Part shown: positions 33,606 through 42,564 of the stretch, piece by piece
How positions within the stretch are numbered: position 1 is the stretch's first letter
Layout of the letters: every line of letters begins with the position of its first letter
Assembly: GCF_034355335.1 (NCBI RefSeq)
Contig: NZ_CP136422.1
Coordinates: 5,120,501-5,184,500, forward strand
DNA length: 64,000 nt
Source of the DNA: Blautia coccoides
GTDB taxonomy: Bacteria > Bacillota > Clostridia > Lachnospirales > Lachnospiraceae
Direction of reading: 5' to 3'
Notes under the pieces: generated by a model
What the model saw: only the letters and a program-made list of their open reading frames with translations
What the model was told of the DNA's origin: nothing
Database searches by the model: none
Translations under genes and position numbers: made by a program

Positions 33606-34757
33606 TTAACTCCTCTTTTTCTTCGGGGGTTTTGGCCCCAGAAACTGATAGAAATACGTCTTGATCATTCCATTGTAAATCTTCCTGTTTTTATCTGCTT
33701 TTCTTCCTATATAACGCTCTGCATCTTGATATGCAGTGATCAGATACATGGACCAGGAATCCAGCAGCTGATAACGTTCCCCTATAGTTTCATAGAGAGC
33801 AGGAAGATTTTCTTTGTCTTCCAGACGTTCACCGTACGGAGGATTGGTAACGATAAAACCATATTTTTTAGGATGGCTCAGGTCTTTTATGTCTCTCTGC
33901 TGAAAATGTATCAGCTTTTCAACACCAGCCCTCTCCGCATTTTCCCTTGCCCCTTTTACCATTTCCGCATCCAGGTCATATCCCTGGATATCTGTATCCA
34001 CAGACAGATCGATCAAGCCCTGCGCTTCCTCTCTGACATCATACCAGTGCTTTCTTGATATAAGATGTTTCCAATCCTCACAGAGGAAATCACGGTTCAG
34101 TCCCGGGGCAATATTGGCTGCTATCATAGCCGCTTCAATGGGAAATGTCCCGCTCCCGCAAAATGGGTCCACTAAAATACGGTCTTTGTTCCAGGGCGTC
34201 AGCATCAGAAGAGCCGCTGCCAGCGTCTCCGTAATAGGTGCCTTACTGGTCATCTGTCTGTATCCCCTCTTGTGCAGGGAAATACCGGATGTATCAATAC
34301 CAATAGTGGCTACATCTTTCATAAACGCCACACGGATGGGAAAACTGGCTCCATCCTCCTCAAACCACTCCGTATGATAGACTGATTTCAGACGTTCCAC
34401 CATAGCTTTTTTCATGATAGACTGAATATCAGAAGGGCTGAAGAGCTGGCTTTTAACAGAATTCGCCTTAGCCACCCAGAATTTCCCGTCCTGCGGAATG
34501 TACTTTTCCCAGGGAAGGGCTTTTGTTTTCTCGAATAACTCTTCAAAAGTCACTGCTTTAATTTTTGCCACTTTTAAGAGTACACGCTCTGTGGTGCGCA
34601 GAAACATATTGGCCCGGACAATAGCTCCGGCATCTCCCAAAAATGTTACTTTCCCGTCCTCTACTTCGCTGATTTCATATCCCAGATTCTGTATTTCCCG
34701 TTTTAACACTGCCTCCAGTCCAAAATGGCACGGTGCGATCAATTCAAATTTTTCCAT
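33606..34757 (-). CDS. THUMP-domain class I RNA methyltransferase (RlmL-like)
   Basis: This 383-aa SAM-dependent enzyme has an N-terminal ferredoxin-like/THUMP region (EAVLKREIQNLGYEISEVED) for RNA binding and a C-terminal Rossmann methyltransferase domain with VDPFCGSGTFPIEAAM (SAM site) and TNPPYGER (catalytic NPPY). This is the layout of the YcbY/RlmL N-terminal half, which makes N2-methylguanosine in 23S rRNA. The start overlaps the stop of the upstream phosphodiesterase gene by one base (TAATG), so translation is coupled. Confidence 0.9.
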   Translation of the reverse strand: MEKFELIAPCHFGLEAVLKREIQNLGYEISEVEDGKVTFLGDAGAIVRANMFLRTTERVLLKVAKIKAVTFEELFEKTKALPWEKYIPQDGKFWVAKANSVKSQLFSPSDIQSIMKKAMVERLKSVYHTEWFEEDGASFPIRVAFMKDVATIGIDTSGISLHKRGYRQMTSKAPITETLAAALLMLTPWNKDRILVDPFCGSGTFPIEAAMIAANIAPGLNRDFLCEDWKHLISRKHWYDVREEAQGLIDLSVDTDIQGYDLDAEMVKGARENAERAGVEKLIHFQQRDIKDLSHPKKYGFIVTNPPYGERLEDKENLPALYETIGERYQLLDSWSMYLITAYQDAERYIGRKADKNRKIYNGMIKTYFYQFLGPKPPKKKRS

Positions 34758-35299
34758 TATAATTTTAACTCCTTAACAATTTCCCCGCCAAATCCGCGGA
34801 TTGAGAACAGACCATCCTCCAGTACCGCATAGGTAGGGATATTTCCTTCCTTGGGAATGGAAACAGAACCCGGATTCAGTATGGTATAGTTTTCCTTCTT
34901 ATCTGCACGCAGCACATGTGTGTGGCCGTGAATAAAAATATCTCCATTTTTCATAGGAGGCAGATTCTCTTCATTATATATGTGTCCATGGCTGGCGTAA
35001 ATTGTACGCTCACCATCCATTATAATACAGTAATCCGCCATGATCGGAAAATGAAGTACCATTTGATCCACTTCCGCATCACAGTTGCCGCGCACCACAT
35101 ACAACTCATCTTTATAGTCATTAAGCATGGCAATGACTTCTTTGGGTGCATAATCTTTCGGAAGGTCATTTCTGGGTCCATGGTACAGCAAATCTCCCAA
35201 AAGAATAAAACGGTCCGCCTGTTCTGCCTTATATGCCTCCAGCATCTTTTTACAATAATAGGCTGAACCGTGGATGTCTGATGCAAACATGTATTTCAT
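34757..35299 (-). CDS. yfcE: YfcE-type metallophosphodiesterase
   Basis: This 180-aa metallophosphoesterase has SDIHGS (6-11), GDLLYHGPRNDLP, GNCD, SHGH and GHTH metal motifs, plus LNPGSVSIPKEG, matching YfcE. The start at 35299 follows GAGGAG; the upstream ATG at 35326 has poorer spacing. It is the first gene of the string leading to the THUMP methyltransferase, rdgB and a second phosphodiesterase. The cellular substrate is not known. Confidence 0.9.
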   Translation of the reverse strand: MKYMFASDIHGSAYYCKKMLEAYKAEQADRFILLGDLLYHGPRNDLPKDYAPKEVIAMLNDYKDELYVVRGNCDAEVDQMVLHFPIMADYCIIMDGERTIYASHGHIYNEENLPPMKNGDIFIHGHTHVLRADKKENYTILNPGSVSIPKEGNIPTYAVLEDGLFSIRGFGGEIVKELKL

Positions 35300-35339
35300 A
35301 AACGTATTCTCCTCTGTTTTTCTCATTCGGCTGTTTCGT

Positions 35340-35669
35340 CTATTTTATTTTACTATGCCCTGAAGGAAAATACAAGTTCGTTCCTTTATACGCATGGAAT
35401 CCGCCTACAACTGACTTCACGCGGAAGCCTCTCTGCATCAGTTCTCTGGCTGCCAGAAGGCTGGCGCTCCCTCTGTCACAATAAAGCACAAGTGTCTTGT
35501 GAGCAGGCAGATCATCACAGAGGTCCAGATCTTCATACGGAATATTCACAGCCCCTTCAAAATGGCTCATCTCATATTCCTCTCTGTCACGCAAATCTAT
35601 AATCATAACATTCTCATCCCCATAATAATCATCCAGATCATGGGCGGAAATTGTCTCAATACCAATCAT
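35340..35669 (-). CDS. Single-domain rhodanese
   Basis: This 109-aa rhodanese fold has DLRDREEYEMSHFEGAVNIP (25-44) and the active-site loop C64-DRGSAS. Such proteins carry persulfide sulfur on the cysteine for transfer to cyanide or to biosynthetic acceptors. It is preceded by two stem-loops and followed closely by yfcE. Length fits a stand-alone domain; no partner is indicated. Confidence 0.9.
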   Translation of the reverse strand: MIGIETISAHDLDDYYGDENVMIIDLRDREEYEMSHFEGAVNIPYEDLDLCDDLPAHKTLVLYCDRGSASLLAARELMQRGFRVKSVVGGFHAYKGTNLYFPSGHSKIK

Positions 35670-35719
35670 AAGAAATACCTTTTTCTTCTATTATATGCAT
35701 TCCAAATCCAGTACGCAAA

Positions 35720-35816
35720 TAATAGAAACCACACCTGGCATGGTTTCTATTATAACTCATGGTTTCTATATATAATGAATCAGGGAGATTCCGGACACTT
35801 GTCCGAAATCTCCCTG
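35720..35816. other. Two adjacent stem-loops between the rhodanese and repeat-protein genes
   Basis: AATAGAAACCA pairs with TGGTTTCTATT (35720-35751), and CAGGGAGATT-CGGAC pairs with GTCCG-AATCTCCCTG (35781-35816). The second probably ends the repeat-protein transcript on the minus strand, although the T-run is weak. Confidence 0.5.
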
Positions 35817-35839
35817 ACTGTATGCTCTTCTATATTTAA

Positions 35840-36136
35840 TTAATAACCGTACTCAGAGGATGTGTTGTTTTTAGAAGAGTTTTTGCTGTTAGAATTGGAG
35901 TTCTGTGAATTTTTGCTGTTGGAGTTAGAGTTCTGGGAGTTTCTTGTTCCACAGTTCTCTGTTCCGTTTTTGCTTCCTGAATAGGAATTTTTCTGAGAGT
36001 TCTGAGAATTCTGGGAGTTCTGGGAATTCTGGGAGTTCTGAGAATTCTGGGAGTTCTGAGAATTCTGGGAGTTCTGAGAGTTATTTGCGTTTGTGGATTT
36101 GTTGCTGGTTGATTCATTGCTATAGTTTTTAGCCAT
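35840..36136 (-). CDS. Asn/Ser/Gln low-complexity repeat protein
   Basis: This 98-aa protein begins MAKNYSNEST and is made of SQN tripeptide repeats (about nine in tandem, residues 21-47) followed by NSNSKNSQ/NSNSKNSS blocks, ending SEYGY. It has no hydrophobic segment and is rich in N, S, Q and K. The ATG at 36136 follows CCAGGAGG; an upstream in-frame start to 36205 is unlikely. The DNA shows the same 9- and 18-bp tandem repeats, so repeat number may vary by slippage. Function is unknown; similar tails occur in some small spore or surface-associated proteins, but that is only a resemblance. Confidence 0.7.
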   Translation of the reverse strand: MAKNYSNESTSNKSTNANNSQNSQNSQNSQNSQNSQNSQNSQNSQNSQKNSYSGSKNGTENCGTRNSQNSNSNSKNSQNSNSNSKNSSKNNTSSEYGY

Positions 36137-36447
36137 GACTTTACCTCCTGGTTGTACATTTTTGTTTACAGTCTTATTATGTCTTTTCTGCTTCAAAATA
36201 TTCACCGCCGGTTAATTCTTCTCGTTTTCGTCAACATATCCGTAAAAAAGCACTAATATTCCTTTTTAGCATGCGTATCTCGTCAAAAAAGGATTGCATT
36301 TTTTTTCCTTTTATATTATAATATGGGTTGTAAAAAGAATTTACCCTTCAAAAATTTTTTTTACATTATAACCCCTTATTTAATTATTTATACTCCCCTC
36401 GAAACACCCTGTAGCTCCCCTACAGGGTGTTTCTCTGTCTATTTACA
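36137..36447. other. Intergenic stretch upstream of the repeat protein
   Basis: AT-rich sequence without a credible gene. A hairpin AACACCCTGTAG/CTACAGGGTGTT lies at about 36402-36431. A possible TTGACG box lies near 36275 on the minus strand, but no matching -10 is convincing. Confidence 0.4.
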
Positions 36448-36505
36448 AAAACTCCGGGCGGTATTGGATTTCTTATGCAACAGCATAGATTCCAATACCG
36501 CCCGG
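36448..36505 (-). terminator. Terminator of the mannoside operon
   Basis: CCGGGCGGTATTGGA pairs perfectly with TCCAATACCGCCCGG around a 22-nt loop, followed on the minus strand by AGTTTTTG. It is 113 nt after the isomerase stop. Confidence 0.7.
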
Positions 36506-36617
36506 TTAATCATCTGGCAGACACCTGTCTTTATCTATCGACTATTTATTTTTTACTAATCTGCACCTGAACTGCCTTAATACCCTCGGACTCTTCCGTA
36601 GTACCCGAATTTGATCA

Positions 36618-37247
36618 TCATCCAAAAACTGCCTCTTCCAACATAGCACACAAAGTATGATACAGCGGCAACGTATACTCCTGAACTCTGTATGTCTCCG
36701 TAGAAGGCATCCGGAAACAGATATCACAGTATTTTGAGAGCACAGACTCTTTTTCCCCGGTTATGCCCAATACCTTCATTCCTTTTACCTTGGCAGTCTT
36801 AGCCCCTTCCACAATATTTGCTGAATTCCCTGAGGTGGTGATCGCTATCAGGACATCTTCGGGCTGCCCGTATGCATATACCTGCTGGGCAAATATCATA
36901 TCAAAAGAAGTATCATTTCCCACCGCTGTCATAAGGGATGTATAACTGTTCAATGATATGGCCGGAATTCCCTGCTGCAGCCGCCCGGATAACTCTTCGC
37001 CGCCTTCCAAACGGCTGAATTTTTCTTTTTCCTCATCCGGAAGTTCACGCTTCAGCAAAAATCCTTTCATCAGCTCTCCTACAATATGTTCTGAATCGGA
37101 GGCACTACCTCCATTTCCACAGACCAGGATTTTCCCGCCCTTTTTACAGCTTTTCAAAAGGAGTTCAAAAGCCTCCCAGACAGGCTGGTCCTTCAGTACA
37201 GGATGATCCTCCCGGAATTTATCATATACTGCATGTTCTCTTCCCAT
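36618..37247 (-). CDS. GmhA-like SIS-domain phosphosugar isomerase
   Basis: This 209-aa SIS-domain protein resembles sedoheptulose-7-phosphate isomerase: the phosphate loop is GNGGSASDSEHIVGEL (44-59), with LNSYTSLMTAVGND and TTSGNSANIV further on. The start at 37247 follows GGGAGG and overlaps the ROK kinase gene by 26 bp. In this operon, with a mannosidase and sugar kinase, it may act on a hexose phosphate such as mannose-6-phosphate rather than on heptulose; no manA-type isomerase is seen. That substrate is an inference. Confidence 0.8.
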   Translation of the reverse strand: MGREHAVYDKFREDHPVLKDQPVWEAFELLLKSCKKGGKILVCGNGGSASDSEHIVGELMKGFLLKRELPDEEKEKFSRLEGGEELSGRLQQGIPAISLNSYTSLMTAVGNDTSFDMIFAQQVYAYGQPEDVLIAITTSGNSANIVEGAKTAKVKGMKVLGITGEKESVLSKYCDICFRMPSTETYRVQEYTLPLYHTLCAMLEEAVFG

Positions 37248-38232
37248 TTTTACCTCCCTGAATCGCCACAGAAAGCGCAGCATAGTCACCAATCTTATTT
37301 CCCAGTTCAGCCGGCACGATCCTGCATCCTTCCCTTGAAATAGCCAGAGCCTCCTGCTCGATTACCCTCTGTGCACACGGCCACAGCAGTTCCTCACTTC
37401 TTTCATAGACACTGCCCAGTACAATAATCTCCGGGTTCAGAATATCTATGAGAATAGCCAATCCCCTTCCCAGATAGTATCCACTGGTTTCGTAAATATC
37501 AAGAGCCAGAGGGTCCCCTCCCTTTGCGGCAAGTGCCACTGTCTTTGCCGACAGCTCTTCTATCTGTTCAAAGCTCTGGCAAAAGGAGGGCCGTTCACCT
37601 ATCTGCAGCTTCTCCAGCACCTTCATCCTGGCAATCTGCGCGATACCTCCTCCGCTGCAGAACCCCTCAAAAGAACCGGACTTTCCGAATCCCACAGGGC
37701 CGCTCTCCGTCATTCTCACATGACCTACTTCACCGGCCATATTGCTGGCACCATTGTACAGCTTCCCGTCCAATATTAGTCCGGCGCCCATCCCTGTGCC
37801 ATAGGTAAGAAATATCACATGCTGATATCCCCTTGCTGCCCCGAACTTCCACTCTGCCAGTGCACAGGCATTTGCATCATTCTGTATGTACGTGGGAATC
37901 TGAAATTCCTTTTCCATAATATCCACAATCGGTATATTGTCCCAGCCATATAAATTGGGCGGATTCTTAACCACTCCTTTAATGTGGTCCAAAGGCCCCC
38001 CACAGCTTATCCCGATTGCCTGCAGCCTTTCTGTACAGATATCATTACGCCTGAGCAATGCCCGAACTGCCCCGAACAGATCCTGGATCACACAGTCCGG
38101 CCCTCTCTTGGCCTCTGTAGCAAAGCATATCCTGTCAAATATCCGGCAGTCCTCATCTGCTTCCCCTGCCTCACCCAGCACTACTGCGCATTTTGTGCCG
38201 CCTATATCAATACCAATCACATAGTCTTTCAT
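37222..38232 (-). CDS. ROK-family sugar kinase
   Basis: This 336-aa kinase has the ATP-binding GIDIGGTK (7-14), catalytic-site NDANA (118-122), GTGMGAG (145-151) and GEVGH (167-171) motifs. The usual ROK zinc motif CxCGxxGC is absent; only C192 in GFCSGGG remains where it should be, so the zinc site has been lost or replaced. There is no DNA-binding domain. It should phosphorylate a hexose released by the GH38 enzyme, probably mannose. It overlaps the isomerase gene by 26 bp and follows the mannosidase by 34 nt. Confidence 0.88.
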   Translation of the reverse strand: MKDYVIGIDIGGTKCAVVLGEAGEADEDCRIFDRICFATEAKRGPDCVIQDLFGAVRALLRRNDICTERLQAIGISCGGPLDHIKGVVKNPPNLYGWDNIPIVDIMEKEFQIPTYIQNDANACALAEWKFGAARGYQHVIFLTYGTGMGAGLILDGKLYNGASNMAGEVGHVRMTESGPVGFGKSGSFEGFCSGGGIAQIARMKVLEKLQIGERPSFCQSFEQIEELSAKTVALAAKGGDPLALDIYETSGYYLGRGLAILIDILNPEIIVLGSVYERSEELLWPCAQRVIEQEALAISREGCRIVPAELGNKIGDYAALSVAIQGGKNGKRTCSI

Positions 38233-38266
38233 ATCTCAATCTCCTCGCAGGCATCTTTTTAGCGCG

Positions 38267-40699
38267 TCACTTCTCCCATTCCATGAAATCCACCTCTACA
38301 GGCTTTGAATCTACGGAATCACTCACAAGAAATGTCTTGATCTCATAGGGTTTAAACTCCGCATGAATTGTCTTTTCAAGGAAATGGATACAGATATCTG
38401 TATGGCATTCCTTTCCCTCTGTCTCATAAAACCTGACAATATACCCGTTATTTTTCTCCGCCTTTTTCAGCGCGGACAACACCACATTACTCTCACTTAC
38501 GGCCAGTAGTTCTGCCTTCTGCGGATAATCACCCTTATGATATGTCTCGATCACTGTGACACAGGGCTGATTGAGTTCTTCTGCCCGCTGCACCAGATGC
38601 GCCTCTCTGCTGGTGCCAAGATGCGGTACGATGGTATATCGGAAATTCTGTATTCCCTGATCAGTGAATTGATAGTCATCTTCCTCCTCATCCAGAATAT
38701 ACGGATTGTGATGAGCATACACAGGGCTTCTCAAAACCGTCAGTTCCATACAGTTTCCCTCAATGCAGGCACTGTATTTGCAGTCATTTAGAATACCAAT
38801 ACCGCAGATGATTTTATTGTTGTCCTCCTGCATACCTGACAGATCCATCCAGCGCTGAACCGGTTCCTCTTCTCCATTGCAGGCCTTCTCTATGCAGCCA
38901 AAAGGAATTTCATATATTCCTCTGTACTGGTCAAGTGCAGTCGGGAACTGGATCTTTACACACCGGAATTTTTCCTGCCAGTTGATTTTCGCGGATACTC
39001 TGACAGATTTATCTTCTTTATATAATGTGTATATCTGAACCAGTGTAGAATTTTTATACTTGCTGATGACCCGGATACTGCTCCTCACCGGCCCGTCCTC
39101 TGTCTTTTTCACGGATTTTGGTTCAAAATACCCCTCCGTTTCATGAAATCTTGTGACACCATGGCTCCAGGTATCGGATTTGTCCTTTACCACTACAGCT
39201 CTTCCAAAAGCCCCATCACAGTATTCAATCCTGTTTTCCTTATCCCAGATGGAAATGATGGCTCCTGTCCTTTCTTCAAACTGTACACGGATCTGCTCAT
39301 TTTCCAGTACCAAAGCCTGCATCGAATGCTCTGCCTCCTGCTCCCGTTCCACTGCGTAGATACGGAACACAGCATATCCAAGGGAGGGCACACATGCTTT
39401 GAATACGATCCTGTTTCTGCCGTTTACTTTGGCATCTGAAGATATTTTCTGAGACGGCACCACATTTCCATCGCTGTCCTTTACAAGATAGGATTCACCC
39501 CTGCAGGAATTGCCGAACATCCCTGTCTCCACTTCCACATACTCCTCTGTCTCCCAGCCATGGGGATTAAAAACAACTACCGGGAGCATATTCTCCTCCT
39601 GGTCAATATCAATATGGAAGGATACAGCCTGAAGACTGTTATTCTCATTTCGCGCTGCAATGGACAGGGCTTCGCCCAACTCGTTTCTGGTATCCTCATA
39701 CGCTGTCTGAATACTGGAGCCTGCCAAAATGTCATGGAACTGGTTAAATAAAACACGCTTCCACCCCTCTGTCAGCCCCTCTGTATATCCTTGTCCCGCC
39801 ACAAGCTCGGACAAAACAGAAAATTTCTCTGCTCTCAAAAGAGCGTTTTCCGCCTTCCGGTTATAACGCTTCACCTGAGATTCCGCACTGTAACAGCCGC
39901 TGGAATGATGCTGAAGGTCTCCGTGTACCACGGGCAGCTCATAGTTTCCTTCCCTTAGCTTCTCAAAATAAAAATCAGGGTCTGCAAATATGATCTCAAC
40001 ATCATCCCATTCCTTCTGAAGCTTTTTCACAGTCTCAATATTCTCAATGGTTGGTCCTCCCCCATGGTTACCCACACCAAAAAAACACATCAGTTCCTCC
40101 ACGCCTGCATCAAATTCCTCCCTGCAGGCTCTCATATGGTCCTCAAGCCTGCCGAAGGTGCAGTAGGAAAAGGGCAGGCGGAAAGCATGTACCCTGGATC
40201 CGTCGTCCGATTCCCATATAAAATTCCTGGCAGGCAGACCTTTTTCCTGAGGGCTTGGACGCATAAACACATAATTTTCCATACCGGACAACCGCAGGAT
40301 CTGAGGCATCATTCCCTGATGGCCAAAACTGTCCACATTATATCCTGTTTTGGCTATCACGCCGAACTTTTCCTTGAAATAATTCTGGGAGATCAGAGCA
40401 TGGCGGGCAAAGGATTCTCCACAGGGAATATTACAGTCAGGCTGTACCCACCAGCCCCCGCAGATCACCCAGCGCCCTTCCCTGATCCTCTTTTCAATCT
40501 CTGAAAACATCTCCGGATCATTTTTTTCGATCCACTCATAAAACTGCGCGGAGCTTGATGTAAATATTACATCATCATATTCATTGAGGCGTTCCAGTGC
40601 TGATCTACAGGTGGCTTTATTCTCCTGGAATCCCTCCTGCCATGGCCAAAGCCATACAGGGTCAAGATGCGCATTTCCTATCATATACATTTTTTTCAT
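38267..40699 (-). CDS. GH38 alpha-mannosidase
   Basis: This 810-aa glycoside hydrolase has the zinc-binding HLDPVW (H11, D13) and the nucleophile D123 in YNVDSFGHQG. Later blocks fit the family: HGDLQHHSSGCYSAESQVKR, the helical linker and beta-sandwich domains. No signal peptide is present, so it cleaves mannosides inside the cell after uptake by the adjacent ABC system. Substrates may be alpha-linked mannose from N-glycans or other short mannosides; linkage specificity cannot be read. It precedes the ROK kinase and isomerase, completing a mannoside-to-sugar-phosphate route. Confidence 0.92.
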   Translation of the reverse strand: MKKMYMIGNAHLDPVWLWPWQEGFQENKATCRSALERLNEYDDVIFTSSSAQFYEWIEKNDPEMFSEIEKRIREGRWVICGGWWVQPDCNIPCGESFARHALISQNYFKEKFGVIAKTGYNVDSFGHQGMMPQILRLSGMENYVFMRPSPQEKGLPARNFIWESDDGSRVHAFRLPFSYCTFGRLEDHMRACREEFDAGVEELMCFFGVGNHGGGPTIENIETVKKLQKEWDDVEIIFADPDFYFEKLREGNYELPVVHGDLQHHSSGCYSAESQVKRYNRKAENALLRAEKFSVLSELVAGQGYTEGLTEGWKRVLFNQFHDILAGSSIQTAYEDTRNELGEALSIAARNENNSLQAVSFHIDIDQEENMLPVVVFNPHGWETEEYVEVETGMFGNSCRGESYLVKDSDGNVVPSQKISSDAKVNGRNRIVFKACVPSLGYAVFRIYAVEREQEAEHSMQALVLENEQIRVQFEERTGAIISIWDKENRIEYCDGAFGRAVVVKDKSDTWSHGVTRFHETEGYFEPKSVKKTEDGPVRSSIRVISKYKNSTLVQIYTLYKEDKSVRVSAKINWQEKFRCVKIQFPTALDQYRGIYEIPFGCIEKACNGEEEPVQRWMDLSGMQEDNNKIICGIGILNDCKYSACIEGNCMELTVLRSPVYAHHNPYILDEEEDDYQFTDQGIQNFRYTIVPHLGTSREAHLVQRAEELNQPCVTVIETYHKGDYPQKAELLAVSESNVVLSALKKAEKNNGYIVRFYETEGKECHTDICIHFLEKTIHAEFKPYEIKTFLVSDSVDSKPVEVDFMEWEK

Positions 40700-40739
40700 A
40701 ACAGTAACCTCCCAATTTCCGTTAAATAAGTTTTTGACA

Positions 40740-41570
40740 TCAGCCTTTTGACGCTCCTGTCATTGCAAATCCCTTTGACATATAGTTTTGTGAAAAGAAA
40801 TATAAAACAAATACAGGAAGCATATAGACAATAGAATAGGCTGCCAACTGTCCATAGATAACCTGTCCGCGTTCCCCAAAAAACCGGTAAATATTTACGG
40901 CAGCCGGTATCTTCTCCGTGGACTGCAGTAAAATAAGAGGTACAAAGAAATTCCCCCAGCTTCCTACAAAGGTAAACATGGCAACTGTAAATAATCCGGG
41001 AAGCATTAAGGGCAGTACCACGTGCACCACACTCTTAACTGCAGACGCGCCGTCAATCCACGCCGCTTCTTCCAAATCCACAGAAACCCCATCCAGAAAA
41101 TTTTTCATCATCCAGATCCCGTAGGGAAGGCCGGATGCCGAAAGAAATATAATGGTTCCCCCTAAGGAATCAACCAGTTTCATCATGATAAACATCTGGT
41201 AAACCGGCACCATAACTGCCGTTATGGGAATAGAAGTCAAAAACAGCATTCCCATGGTGATCTTCTGCCCTGTCTTCAGCTCATATCTTGACAGCGGATA
41301 AGCTGCCAGCAGGGAGCATACCAGTACGATCCCGGTCTGTACTACAGAAATAAACAAGCTGTTTAAAAACCCTCTCTGATTTTTGGCATCTGTCAGGATA
41401 ATCCTGAAATTCTCAACACTCATATGCTTTGGCACTGCAAAAGCCTGACTGGCTTCCGGATTAAATGCCGCAAAGACCAGCCAAAGAAGAGGAAGTAAAA
41501 ATGCCCCCGCAATCAGCAGTAAAATCATATAGGGAATAATCTTCTGTATATTTTTATTTTTTTTCTTCAT
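40740..41570 (-). CDS. Carbohydrate ABC transporter permease (MalG-type)
   Basis: This 276-aa inner-membrane permease has about six hydrophobic helices and the EAA loop EEAAWIDGASAVKSVVHVVLP that contacts the ATPase. N-terminal FAAFNPEASQAF is typical of MalG-type subunits. The start at 41570 follows GGAGGGGG. It pairs with the MalF-type subunit 16 nt upstream. No ATPase gene is in the operon, so a shared MsmX-type ATPase encoded elsewhere is expected. Confidence 0.9.
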   Translation of the reverse strand: MKKKNKNIQKIIPYMILLLIAGAFLLPLLWLVFAAFNPEASQAFAVPKHMSVENFRIILTDAKNQRGFLNSLFISVVQTGIVLVCSLLAAYPLSRYELKTGQKITMGMLFLTSIPITAVMVPVYQMFIMMKLVDSLGGTIIFLSASGLPYGIWMMKNFLDGVSVDLEEAAWIDGASAVKSVVHVVLPLMLPGLFTVAMFTFVGSWGNFFVPLILLQSTEKIPAAVNIYRFFGERGQVIYGQLAAYSIVYMLPVFVLYFFSQNYMSKGFAMTGASKG

Positions 41571-41586
41571 TATTATAATCCCCCTC

Positions 41587-42480
41587 CTAATCACCATCAT
41601 TTGCGCGGATCAGCCTGATATACACAAGACTCAGCAGAATACCGATCGCCAGAATAAAAAGAGCAATTGCCATGCCGTATCCTATCTGATATGCGATAAA
41701 CGCTTTCTGATACATGAAAATGGAAAGTGTTGTGGTCATAATAGCCGGCCCGCCACCCGTCATGGCAAACACCAGACCAAATGCGCCCAGTGTGGACAAT
41801 GTGACAATTACAAATGTGGTTGCCATGGTGCTTTTTATCATAGGAAGTGTGATCCTGAGTAATATTTGAAGTCCGTTGGCACCGTCAATTTTTGCCGCCT
41901 CCACTATGTCATCAGATATGTTGTCCAGGGAAGCCTGGAACATCATCATGGAATATGCGGAGCCTTTCCATATATTTGCTATGACAACACAGGCCATGGG
42001 AAATGTGAAAAGCCAGGAAACCGGCGAAGCCCCGAATATGCCTATGATCTTATTCAATGTACCGCCATCGGCAAAAAAGGAGCTGAACATAAATGCCGCG
42101 ATCACTTCCGGAGTGATCCAGCCTGCCACTACTGTAAAGCCGACAAATTTACGGACCAGCCTGTTCTTTCCCCGCATCAGAGACGCCAGCAGAAATCCCA
42201 GACACTGCTGCCCGATAATACCTGAAAATACCAGAAACACCATTGTATTTTTTAATACAGTGAGTAATTTAGGGTCTTTGAATATTTCAATAAAATTCCT
42301 GAAGCCTACGAATTTCATTGCCTGTGCAGAACTCCCCGTCAGTGAAATGTCTGTAAAAGAAAAAAAGACAGTCATGACCATGGGGCCAATGAAGAAAATA
42401 CCCAGCAGTAGAATTGATGGGGAGAAAAAAAGTGCCGTTTTCCATATCTTTCGTTTTTGTTGATTTCTTGTTCCAACCAT
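41587..42480 (-). CDS. Carbohydrate ABC transporter permease (MalF/UgpA-type)
   Basis: This 297-aa permease has six hydrophobic segments and the coupling motif EAAKIDGANGLQILLRITLP. It starts at 42480 after AAAGGAG. It forms the channel with the MalG-type subunit downstream and takes ligand from the binding lipoprotein upstream, importing a mannoside. A perfect stem-loop separates it from the binding-protein gene and may lower its expression relative to it. Confidence 0.9.
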   Translation of the reverse strand: MVGTRNQQKRKIWKTALFFSPSILLLGIFFIGPMVMTVFFSFTDISLTGSSAQAMKFVGFRNFIEIFKDPKLLTVLKNTMVFLVFSGIIGQQCLGFLLASLMRGKNRLVRKFVGFTVVAGWITPEVIAAFMFSSFFADGGTLNKIIGIFGASPVSWLFTFPMACVVIANIWKGSAYSMMMFQASLDNISDDIVEAAKIDGANGLQILLRITLPMIKSTMATTFVIVTLSTLGAFGLVFAMTGGGPAIMTTTLSIFMYQKAFIAYQIGYGMAIALFILAIGILLSLVYIRLIRANDGD

Positions 42481-42500
42481 CCTTAGTCTCTCCTTTAAAG

Positions 42501-42531
42501 ATTCAGCTTGGAGCATAGCTCCAAGCTGAAT
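42501..42531 (-). other. Stem-loop between binding-protein and permease genes
   Basis: ATTCAGCTTGGAGC-ATA-GCTCCAAGCTGAAT is a perfect 14-bp hairpin with a 3-nt loop, without a T-run after it. Such structures in ABC operons protect the upstream binding-protein message and reduce read-through to the permeases. Confidence 0.65.
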
Positions 42532-42564
42532 GCAGATCCTTTATTTCACAGTGCAGCCATCCGG

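Noticed and set aside
35990-36090. Regular repeats that might be a CRISPR array
   Set aside because: The units are 9/18 bp, contiguous without unique spacers, and lie in frame inside a protein gene.
36936-36948. GTATAACTGTTCA, similar to the MITE end
   Set aside because: It lies within the conserved coding sequence of the isomerase with no inverted partner or target duplication.
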